Source: Immundisolibacter sp. | Lineage (GTDB): Bacteria > Pseudomonadota > Gammaproteobacteria > Immundisolibacterales > Immundisolibacteraceae | Assembly (NCBI RefSeq): GCF_041601295.1 | Contig: NZ_JBFIII010000074.1 | Span: forward strand, 1 to 15,773 | Length of the DNA stretch: 15,773 nucleotides | Direction: 5' to 3' | In this document: positions 1-8,900 of the stretch, piece by piece | Layout: every line of letters starts with the position of its first letter | Numbering within the stretch: the first letter of the stretch is position 1 | The notes under the pieces: generated by a model | Told to the model about the DNA's origin: nothing | Databases searched by the model: none | Seen by the model: only the letters and a program-made list of their open reading frames with translations | Translations under genes and position numbers: made by a program

Positions 1-1262
1 TCAATCTCCCCCAGCTCAATCCGGAAACCGCGCAGCTTGACCTGATGATCAGCCCGCCCCAGGTACTCCAGCACCCCATCGCCACGCCAGCGCACCACAT
101 CCCCGGTCCGGTACAGACGCGCCGCCCGGTCCGCACTGAACGGGTCCGCCACAAACCGCTCGGCTGTCAGCTCAGGACGGTTCCAGTAGCCCCGCGCCAG
201 GCCCACCCCGCCGATGTACAGCTCCCCCGCCACGCCCGGGGGCACCAGCTGGCGGTGCCCATCCAGCACGTACAGCTGGGTGTTGGCGATCGGTTCGCCA
301 ATCGGCACGTTGGCCGCCTCGCCCTGCCGCCGGCAGGCCCAGTAGCTGACGTCCACCGAGGCTTCGGTCGGCCCGTACAGGTTGTGGACGGTTGCCCCGT
401 TACGCGCATAGAACCGCTCGACCAGGTCGCCGCTGAGCGCCTCGCCGCTGCAGATGACCCGCCGCAGGCGGGTGCACGCTTCCAGGTCCGGCGCCTGCAC
501 GAAGGCCCCCAGCATCGACGGCACGAAATGCACGGTGCTGATCTGCGCCTGGCGGATCAGGTCCACCAGGTAGGCCGGGTCCTGGTGCCCGTCCGGGCGC
601 GCCACCACGATGCGCGCCCCCACCAGCAGCGGCCAGAAAAATTCCCACACCGACACGTCAAAGCTGTACGGGGTCTTTTGCAGCACCCGCTCGTCGGCGG
701 TGAGGCCGTACTCGCGCTGCATCCACTCCAGGCGGTTGACGATGCCCCGGTGCTCGACCATCACGCCCTTGGGCTGGCCGGTGGACCCGGAGGTGTAGAT
801 CAGGTTGAACAGCTGCGACGGGTCGCTGGCCAGCTCCAGGTCGCTGTCAGCGTGCCCGGCCAGCGCCTCATCCGCCGCGTCCAGGCACAGCGCCTGAACC
901 CCGGCCGGCACCCGCTCGCGCAGGTGGCTCTGGGTCAGTACCACCTGCAGGCCGGTGTCGGACACCAGGTACGCCAGGCGCTCGGCCGGCAGCTGCGGGT
1001 CCAGCGGCACGTAGGCGCCGCCGGCCTTCAGCGTGCCCAGCAGCGCCTGCACCAGCTCGGCCGAACGGTGCATCAGCACCCCCACCCGCGCGTCCGGACC
1101 AACCCCACGCGCCACCAGCCAGCGCGCCAGGCGGTTGGCGTGGCCGTTCAGCTGCGCGTAGCTCCACACCTCCCCCGCGTACTGCACCGCCACCGCGTCC
1201 GGGGTGCGCGCCACCTGCGCCTCGACCAACTCATGCACGCACGCCTCACTGACCGGGACCGG
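1..1262 (-). other. Second adenylation domain of gene 3, serine-specific (partial)
   Basis: Pocket residues: D1776, V1777, W1780, H1819, I1844, S1846, L1869, V1877, D1878, that is DVWHISLVD. This is the serine code (DVWHLSLID in many synthetases, DVWHFSLVD in EntF). The context FDVSVWEFFWPLL is also typical of serine domains. The domain is cut at the A8 motif. It is markedly richer in G+C than the condensation domain before it. Confidence 0.9.
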
Positions 1263-4200
1263 CGCACCCGACCCGCGCGACAGCTCCTGAGCACGCTCGG
1301 CGGGCGTGAGCAGCGGCACCTCACCCAGCGCCTGATCGGGCCGGCTCACCACCGCCACCAGCACCCGCTCAAAATGGCCCAGCAGACGCTCGATGGTTTG
1401 GGGCGTGAACAGGTCCGTGTTGTAGCTCGCTTCACAGCTAAGGCCGGCATCGCTTTCGACCAGCGCAATGGTCAGATCAAACTTGGCACTCGGTTCCGCA
1501 ACCGGCAACGGGGTGATCTCAAGGCCTGGCAAAACCAACGGTTGCTGCGGCGTGTTCTGCCAGACAAACAACACCTGAAACACAGGCGAGCGGTCCAGAT
1601 CACGCGCCACATCGAGCTTCTCGACCAACTGTTCGAATGGCACATCCTGGTGCGCGAAACCATCCAGCACGACCCGCTTCACACGCTCCAACAGTTCGTC
1701 AAAACTGGGATTACCAGCAAGACTGGTGCGCAAGGCCAGCGTATTGATGAAGGGTCCTATCAAACCCTCCAGCTCGGAAAACGGCCGGTTGGCGACCGGC
1801 GTACCGACGCAAATATCATCCTGGCCACTGTAACGGGCGAGCAGCGCCTTGAAGCCTGCGAGCACCACCGTGAACACGCTGGTGCCATGGGCCTGGCCGA
1901 TCGATCGCAACGCCGCGAGCAGGGATGCGTCCAGAACAATTTGAGCACTTGCTACCCGGGCAGCCTCGGCGCCGACGTCTTGTCGCGCCGTGGGCAAGGC
2001 CAGGGGAGGCACCTCGGCCAGCTGTTTTTGCCAGTACTCGACTTGTCGGGCCAGTGTGTCTTGGTCCAGGTGCGTTTCCTGCCAGGCAGCGTAATCAACA
2101 TACTGGATTTCAAGATCGGGCAAGGAGGTGGTGGCGCCCTCGCCATAGGCCCGGTAATGACTGATCAGTTCGCGTACCAGCAATCCGACCGACCAGCCAT
2201 CGGCCGCGACGTGGTGCAGACAAGCCAGCAATACGTGTTCGTTGGCAGCAAGGCGCAGCAAGCGCGTGCGCAGAACCTCCCGTCCAAGATCGAATGGCTG
2301 AGCCGCGAACGCATCGATGCATTGCTGAAGGCCCTGACCTGACGTGGTAGCGCTACTCGCACCAAGCTCTTCTGCTTCAAGCGGCCACGCCATCGGCGGC
2401 TGAATGATCGGCCGCGGCACGCCAGTACTGTTGTCGATGCGCGTGCGCAAAATCTCATGGCGTCTGATGATCGCCTCAATGGAGCGCGACAACCTTGGCA
2501 CGTCGAGTGCGCCGCCCAGGCGCAACGCCACGGGCATGTTGTAGGCACTGCTTTGTGGCTCGAGCTGCTGCAGGAACCATAGCCGTCGCTGAGCGTGCGA
2601 CAGCGGCAAAACACCCGCGCGGTCGACAACGGCAATGGTCGGCAAGGTGGGCTGCGCACCTTCGCTCGCGATCACCTGCCTTGCCAGTTCGGCGATTGTC
2701 GGAGCCTGGAACAAACTGCGCAGCGACAACGACGCTCCCAGCTCCTCGCGGACCCGTGCCGCAACCCGGCTGGCGGCCAAGGAATGGCCGCCAAGTTCGA
2801 AGAAATTATCCTGCCGGCCAATGTCGGCGGCGCCGAGCACCTCGCCCCAGATGCTTGCCAGCGCCTCCTCCACCGCGCCGCGCGGCTTCTCATACGGTCG
2901 CGTGGCCTCAAATCTGGGCTCCGGCAGGGCGTCGCGGTCGAGCTTGCCGTTCGCGCTCAAAGGCCAGTGCTCAACCCGGACCAGGGTCGCCGGAAGCATG
3001 TAAGCCGGCAGATGCGCAGCCAGTTCAGCCCGCCAGTCGAGCGCTTCGTCAACGCCAACCGAAGACAGCACATAGCCGACCAGAACATCCTGGCGCAGGG
3101 CCGCTAGCGCATCGTCAACTCCCGGCAGCCGCCTTAGCGCCGCTTCAATTTCGCCCAGCTCAATCCGGTAGCCGTGCAGCTTGACCTGGAAGTCGCGCCG
3201 GCCAAGAAATTCGACCACCCCGTCGGGACGCACCCGGCCCAGATCCCCGCTGCGATATATGCGCCCGGCGCCAAACGGATTAGGCCGGAATCGCTCGGCG
3301 GTCAGTTCCACATCGTCTACGTAGCCAACACCGACGCCGGTTCCCGCAATACATATCTCGCCGGTCCGGCCGGTCGGCAGCAGCTGGTCCCAAGCATCCA
3401 GCACATAGACCTGGACGTTGTCGATCGGCAGGCCTAGCGGCACCCCACCGGTGCCGGCCATGTCTTCGGCCGTCAGGCGGTGATAGCACGCGATGTCGGC
3501 GCATTCGGTGGGGCCGTAGGTATTGACCACCTGGCACCGCGCGTCGGTCGCCGTGTGCCAGGCCCGCAGCCGCGCCACCTGAATCGGCTCACCGCCGAGG
3601 AACACGCACCGCAAACTGTCGAGCGCCGTGAAATCACCAGGGCGTTCCACGAGCGGATAGAACGCACTGGGGGCGCAGTTCAGGAGCGTAATGCCATCGT
3701 GTTGAACAGCCCCGATCAGGGCTGCCGGGTCATAGTCCTCGCCCGCGGGAAACACCACCGTGCCACCACAGGTCAACAACGCAAAGAAATTCTTCTGTGT
3801 GAGGTCGAAACCAGTGGCGCTGATAACCAAAGCCCGATCGGTCGCCGCGAAAGCGAACTCACGCCGATACCAGTCGAGCAGGTTCAACATCCCTGAGTGC
3901 CGTACTCCGGCACCCTTCGGCAGCCCCGTGGAGCCGGAGGTGAAGATCACATAGAGCAGGTCATCCGGCACAACCGCCCTGGCAGGCGATACCTCGGACA
4001 TCCCTTCCAAGGGGGCATCTTCCAGAGTTTCGTCCAGCAGTAGCTGGCGCGCAGCCCCCGGTAGCAGCTGTTGCAGCTGCGGGCTTCCGATGACCACCTG
4101 CACACCGGCAGCACTGGCCATGCGCTGCAAACGGCCGGCCGGATACGCCGGATCGAGCGGTACGTAGGCACTGCCCGCCTTGATCACGCCAAGAATGGCG

Positions 4201-5984
4201 GCCAGCAAATCCGGACCGCGCTCCATGCAGATGCCCACGCGGCCTGGCGCATGGCCTTCCTGCAGCAACCAGTTGGCCACCTGGTTGGCGTAGGCATCAA
4301 GCTCGGCGTAGCTCAACTGCCGGACACCCTGACGCACTGCCACCTGGCTTGGCGTGGCCGCTGCCTGGGCTTCAAACCAGCCGTGCACGCTCCTGGGCGC
4401 CGGTGCTGGTGTGATCGCCCCTGCCGCAGCCACCTTCTGCAATGCCACTTCCTCAGCGTCGAGAAGCGGCAGGTCGATCAGCGGCATGGCCGGCTGGACC
4501 GCCACCTGCGCCAGCAGGTGCTGCAGGTGGCCTGCCAGCCCGGTAATCTCGACCGCGTCGAATAGCGCCGTGCAGTAGTTGATCTCTCCCACCAGGCGGC
4601 CGTCCAGAACGCCGAACGCCAGCGTCAGGTCGAATTTCGCGGACTGGTCCTGCTGTGCCAACGGCTCCCATTGGAGATCGCCAGTCCGCAAGTTTTTTTG
4701 CTCGAAGCTCTGCTGCACAAAAAGTATCTGGAACACGGGCGTCCGGCTCATGTCCCGTTCAACGCCCAGGGCCTCGACCAGCAGCTCAAACGGCAGATCC
4801 TCGTGCTCATAGGCTGCCAGGCAGACATCGCGCACCCGGCCCAGCAAAGACTCGAACGTTGCCTGCGGGTCGATCTGGGTACGCAAGGCCAGGCTGTTTA
4901 CAAAGCAGCCGACCACCGGCTCGAGTTCCACCCGGCGACGATTGGCTACCGGCGTCCCGATGCAGATGTCGGTCTGCCCGGTGTAACGAAACAGCAAGGC
5001 CTTGAAGGCTGTCAGCAACACCATGAACAACGATGCTTCCGACCGCTGCGCCAGGGACTCCAGGCCCGTGACAACGCCCGGCGTCAACTCGAAACGCAGC
5101 ACCTCGCCGGCAAACGACTGCATCGGCGGCCGCGATCGGCGCGACAGGTCCAGCGCCTGCACGTCCTGTAGCTGTTCGCGCCAGTAGGCAAGCGGGGCGA
5201 GCAGACTGTCACCGGTCAGCGTTTGCTGCTGCCAGTGTGCGTAATCGAAATAGCTCGTTTCTAGCGGCGGAAGTCGCGGCTGCGCGGCCTGGCTGTAAGC
5301 CGCATACAGGAGCGTGAGCTCCCCCACCAACAGATTCAGCGACCAGCCGTCGGCCGCGATGTGGTGAACCACCGCCAGCAAGGCGTGCTCGTCGGGCCCC
5401 AGGTGTAGCAACTCACCACACACAACGGGCCCGCGTGAAAGGTCGAACACGTGCGTAGCCAGCGCTTGATAATGCTCGGCAAGGGCCGCTTCGCGCTGCG
5501 TGGACGTCAGCTCACTGACGTCGGCCACAGCCAGCGTCACTGCATCCCCCGCATTGACCTGCGCGTGGGGAACGCCTCCCATGACCGGGTAGCAACTGCG
5601 CAAGACCTCATGCCGCTCGATGATCCCGGCCCAGGCGCGCTGCAGAGCCGTAACGTCCAGCGGGCCGGTCAAGCGCAAGGCAAGTGGAATGTTATACGCG
5701 CTGCTGTGCGGCTCCAGCTCTTGCAGCAACCAGAGCCGGCGCTGGGCATACGCCAGTTCAATCGGCCCATCCACCGGACGCGCCGCAATAGCCTGCTGTG
5801 TCAGTTGACGCTGCGCCTGGCGCCGGATTACCCAGTCCAGAAGCTGCGATTTATTATCCTGAAGGGCCTTGCGCAGGCGATCCGTAAGCACCCCGGTTGG
5901 GGCGCGCACACGCAGCTGGCCTTCCTCGACCGCGAGCTTGACATTCAACTGGCCTAGTTCGGCGAGGAGCTCCTCATAGCTCAA
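1..5984 (-). CDS. NRPS, gene 3 (3'-partial): TubC docking-C-A-T-C-A...
   Basis: The reading frame starts at a TTG overlapping the gene 2 stop and runs off the window edge after 1994 codons. All motifs sit in this one frame. Domains: TubC-type docking domain (1-52, LSYEELLAELGQLNVKL then LRVRAPTGVLT); LCL condensation domain with HHIAADG at 207-213; adenylation domain (about 535-1018) with TSGSTG at 682; thiolation domain with GGHS, Ser1068; second LCL condensation domain (about 1122-1555) with HHVAADG at 1257-1263; second adenylation domain with TSGSTG at 1731, ending at the A8 motif HQVKLRGFRIELGEI. The protein therefore has at least two modules and adds an unknown residue and then serine. 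The carrier of the serine module, and any epimerase, thioesterase or further modules, lie beyond position 1. The last A domain is much richer in G+C than the C domain before it. Confidence 0.96.
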   Translation of the reverse strand, partial: MSYEELLAELGQLNVKLAVEEGQLRVRAPTGVLTDRLRKALQDNKSQLLDWVIRRQAQRQLTQQAIAARPVDGPIELAYAQRRLWLLQELEPHSSAYNIPLALRLTGPLDVTALQRAWAGIIERHEVLRSCYPVMGGVPHAQVNAGDAVTLAVADVSELTSTQREAALAEHYQALATHVFDLSRGPVVCGELLHLGPDEHALLAVVHHIAADGWSLNLLVGELTLLYAAYSQAAQPRLPPLETSYFDYAHWQQQTLTGDSLLAPLAYWREQLQDVQALDLSRRSRPPMQSFAGEVLRFELTPGVVTGLESLAQRSEASLFMVLLTAFKALLFRYTGQTDICIGTPVANRRRVELEPVVGCFVNSLALRTQIDPQATFESLLGRVRDVCLAAYEHEDLPFELLVEALGVERDMSRTPVFQILFVQQSFEQKNLRTGDLQWEPLAQQDQSAKFDLTLAFGVLDGRLVGEINYCTALFDAVEITGLAGHLQHLLAQVAVQPAMPLIDLPLLDAEEVALQKVAAAGAITPAPAPRSVHGWFEAQAAATPSQVAVRQGVRQLSYAELDAYANQVANWLLQEGHAPGRVGICMERGPDLLAAILGVIKAGSAYVPLDPAYPAGRLQRMASAAGVQVVIGSPQLQQLLPGAARQLLLDETLEDAPLEGMSEVSPARAVVPDDLLYVIFTSGSTGLPKGAGVRHSGMLNLLDWYRREFAFAATDRALVISATGFDLTQKNFFALLTCGGTVVFPAGEDYDPAALIGAVQHDGITLLNCAPSAFYPLVERPGDFTALDSLRCVFLGGEPIQVARLRAWHTATDARCQVVNTYGPTECADIACYHRLTAEDMAGTGGVPLGLPIDNVQVYVLDAWDQLLPTGRTGEICIAGTGVGVGYVDDVELTAERFRPNPFGAGRIYRSGDLGRVRPDGVVEFLGRRDFQVKLHGYRIELGEIEAALRRLPGVDDALAALRQDVLVGYVLSSVGVDEALDWRAELAAHLPAYMLPATLVRVEHWPLSANGKLDRDALPEPRFEATRPYEKPRGAVEEALASIWGEVLGAADIGRQDNFFELGGHSLAASRVAARVREELGASLSLRSLFQAPTIAELARQVIASEGAQPTLPTIAVVDRAGVLPLSHAQRRLWFLQQLEPQSSAYNMPVALRLGGALDVPRLSRSIEAIIRRHEILRTRIDNSTGVPRPIIQPPMAWPLEAEELGASSATTSGQGLQQCIDAFAAQPFDLGREVLRTRLLRLAANEHVLLACLHHVAADGWSVGLLVRELISHYRAYGEGATTSLPDLEIQYVDYAAWQETHLDQDTLARQVEYWQKQLAEVPPLALPTARQDVGAEAARVASAQIVLDASLLAALRSIGQAHGTSVFTVVLAGFKALLARYSGQDDICVGTPVANRPFSELEGLIGPFINTLALRTSLAGNPSFDELLERVKRVVLDGFAHQDVPFEQLVEKLDVARDLDRSPVFQVLFVWQNTPQQPLVLPGLEITPLPVAEPSAKFDLTIALVESDAGLSCEASYNTDLFTPQTIERLLGHFERVLVAVVSRPDQALGEVPLLTPAERAQELSRGSGAPVPVSEACVHELVEAQVARTPDAVAVQYAGEVWSYAQLNGHANRLARWLVARGVGPDARVGVLMHRSAELVQALLGTLKAGGAYVPLDPQLPAERLAYLVSDTGLQVVLTQSHLRERVPAGVQALCLDAADEALAGHADSDLELASDPSQLFNLIYTSGSTGQPKGVMVEHRGIVNRLEWMQREYGLTADERVLQKTPYSFDVSVWEFFWPLLVGARIVVARPDGHQDPAYLVDLIRQAQISTVHFVPSMLGAFVQAPDLEACTRLRRVICSGEALSGDLVERFYARNGATVHNLYGPTEASVDVSYWACRRQGEAANVPIGEPIANTQLYVLDGHRQLVPPGVAGELYIGGVGLARGYWNRPELTAERFVADPFSADRAARLYRTGDVVRWRGDGVLEYLGRADHQVKLRGFRIELGEI
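2931..4382 (-). other. First adenylation domain of gene 3, substrate unknown (DLKNFGTDI)
   Basis: Pocket residues: D727, L728, K731, N769, F795, G797, T822, D830, I831. The code and the FDLTQKN and YGPTECxD context are close to those of the gene 2 A domain, and both share an unusual GAGV(T/R)H after the TSGSTG loop. I do not recognise the substrate. A following LCL condensation domain and the absence of an E domain indicate L configuration or an achiral residue. Confidence 0.85.
5829..5984 (-). other. TubC-type N-terminal docking domain of gene 3
   Basis: Residues 1-52 match the docking domain of gene 2 in layout: ELLAELGQLNVKLAVEEGQL, RAPTGVLTDRL, then a helix ending LLDWV. It should take the tail of gene 2. 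The two docking domains differ at many positions, as expected if each recognises its own partner. Confidence 0.88.
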
Positions 5985-8900
5985 AGCGCCAGTTCCTCGT
6001 AACCGTCCGGAACAACCGGCTGCGCATCGTCATCACGCCATAGCAAGTCGTCCTGCGCCTGTAACTGGCGGATGCATGCCGCCACGTTGCTGACACTGGG
6101 CTGCTCAAACAGAACCCGACCGGTCAGTTCCACATTGAATTGCCGGCAGATGCGCGCGGCCAATTGCACGGCCATCAGCGAATGTCCACCCAGGGCAAAA
6201 AAATCGTCGTCAACGCCGATCTCGTCTGTACCGAGAACCTCCGCGAACATGTCGACCAGTGCCCGTTCCACCTCGTCGGCAGGCGGACGCCATACCTGCG
6301 ACCGCTTGCCAGTTTCGGGGGAGGGCAGCGACTGGCGATCAATCTTGCCGTTGGCAGTCAGGGGCCAACGCGGCAGCGACACAACCACGTCTGGCACCAT
6401 GTGCGCGGGCAACTGCTGGCGCATTTGCTCGCGCCACTCTCCAAGGGTTTCGGCCGGGGCCATGACCACGTAAGCGACCAGGCGGTCCTGCGCGCCCAGC
6501 ACCAGGGCGTCGACAACTCCAGGCAGATTGCGCAAGGCGTACTCGACTTCGCCCGGCTCAAGGCGTATTCCCCGCACCTTGATCTGAAAATCAGTCCGGC
6601 CGACGAAACTCAGTTGCCCTTCCAGCGACCAACGCACCCGGTCGCCGGTCCGGTATAAACGCCCGCTGTCGAATGGACTGCCGAGGAATTTCTGCGTGGA
6701 CAGTTCCTCGTTGTTCCAGTAGCCGGTACCGACGCAAACGCCGGCGATGCCCAGTTCACCGGCAAAACCCGGCGGCACCGGACGCAGCCCGCGATCAATA
6801 ACGTGTAGCTGCACGTTGGAGATCGCCCGACCTATCGGCGGCGCCTGATCCATCCAACACCGTGCGTCGCCCAAATCAAACGCGCTGACCACGTCGGTGC
6901 ACTCGGTCGGTCCGTAGCTGTTCAGAATGCGGCAATCGACATCGGCGCGGTGCAGCCACCGCGCAAGACGATTGACGTTGATCGCCTCCCCACCCAGAAC
7001 CAGGGCACGCAAACTGGCCAGTCCGGCCAGATCGGCGGGACTGTCAACGGCCGAATAAAACACGCTGGGCGCGCAATTGATCAGCGTGATCTGGTGCGCA
7101 GCAACCAGGGACACCAGCTCACTACCGACCGGGATGTCCCCTTCGGCGATGACCAGCGAGCCGCCGCACGCCGGGATCGCAAACAGGTTTTTCTGCGTCA
7201 GATCAAAGCCAATCGCACTCGCCAGAAGGGCCCGGTCATCTGGCGTGATCGCAAGTTCATCCGCGTACCACTCCAGGAGGTTGACCGCACCCGCGTGGGT
7301 AACACCGGCGCCTTTGGGCTTGCCGGTAGAACCGGAGGTGTAAATCAGGTAAAGCAGGCTGTCCGGTGCCAACGCCGGCAGCCGCATCGCGCCACTGGAA
7401 GCACCCGCCCGAACCAGCTCCGGCACCGCAAGTACCTGTCCTTGCCAACCGGCTCCGACGGTCCTGCTGCCGGACGACGCCAGCAATGTATGGCAGCCCG
7501 CGTCCTGAAGAATGTGGGCGATACGCTGGGCTGGATACGCGCAGTCCAAGGGAATGTAGGGCACACCAGCCTTGATGACGCCATAGATGGCAACCAACAG
7601 ATCGAGTCCAGGCTCGACCAGTATCGCAACCGGTTCCCCAGGCTTGATTCCGGCGGCAAGCAATCCCCGGGCAGCCTGGGTTGAAAGCCGGTCGAGTTCG
7701 GCACAGCTCAATTGTTGCTCGCCGTGGACCACCGCCACGTTCGCAGCATGCTGCGTCAGCCCGCGCTGCAGATACTCGCCAACGTCAGCGGCATGTGGCG
7801 TCCGCCGCACTCCGGGCGCCCACTGCTGCAGCTGAGTTGCCTCGGTCGGAGTCAGGAAAATATCCGGCTCGATTCGGCCTTCGGCCTGCACCACCGCCGC
7901 CGAACAACCCAGCATGCGTTCCAGGAAGGCGCCTCCGTCCAGCACGGTCGTCGGGTATTGCAAAGACAGCTCAGTGCCGCCGTCGAGGGTCTTGACCACC
8001 AGGGCCACCTGATTCGTCACCGGCGGCGGGAAGTGCATCGCCCGACCACTAGTCGATGCCACTGAATGGTCTTGCAGAAAATTGTAGAAATTGTAGAGAC
8101 ATCGCACTGGCGCGGTCGGCAACAACTGATTTTGTACCAACAGCGTCAGGTGTTCGTGCCGCGCCCGTTGGTGCCGATCCTCGGCGGCATACCGCAACAG
8201 CGGCCGAATATCCTTTGCATCACCAAACAGGGCCCCCGGCACGACAAACGGCACCTGCCCAAAGTAGCTCCCAAGCTGCTTGGCATGCCCTTTGGGCCGA
8301 CCCGCGATGACTTCCTGGATGACGAAGTCACCCCGTGCGTCGCCGTACAAACCCAGCGTCATGGCATAAATAATCTTCCAGTAGATGGCCGGTGTTACGC
8401 CCGCGCTGCGACACAGCGCCCGAACCGCCATCTCGTGCGGCTGCGACACAAACCGCCGGTCGGCAGCGCTCGAACCGGCACCTTCCGCCATCGGGCGGGC
8501 CTCGCCCAGGGACAAATCCAGCGCCTCGCAACTGCTGGTGCGGTTGCGCCAGAATTCAACCGTTTCCGCGTGGTCGAAGTCCGACCTTGCGGCACGCAAG
8601 TGCTCTGGGTAGAGGTCCGCTGCAGGTGCCGCGTCTGACCGGTCAGGCCCGTCCAGATGGTCGTACTGGGCGCAAATCCGATTCATCAACTCCGCCAATC
8701 CCTGGCCATCCAAGGCCAGATGGTGAGCGGCAATGAATGCCACCGTTTCACTGTGCCCGAGCAACACCAAACCGTGACGCACCAGGCCCTGTTGCGCAAG
8801 GTCAAACGGCCGGTAGATACGCTCCTCCAGTACCGCCTGTAGTCGCGCTGCGTCGCCTTGCGCGAGGCGGACCTGCTCGAGCTCTTGCGGCACAAACCCT

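Noticed and set aside
45..2342. A 765-codon open frame on the plus strand
   Set aside because: It is antisense to the C and A domains of gene 3, whose motifs are unmistakable. The predicted protein is rich in Arg, His, Gln and Pro with no recognisable domain, as expected of the complement of a G+C-rich gene.
5954..5977. ATG at 5977-5975 as the start of gene 3
   Set aside because: It is out of frame with the synthetase and meets a TAG after seven codons. The TTG at 5984 is in frame and begins exactly at the docking domain.
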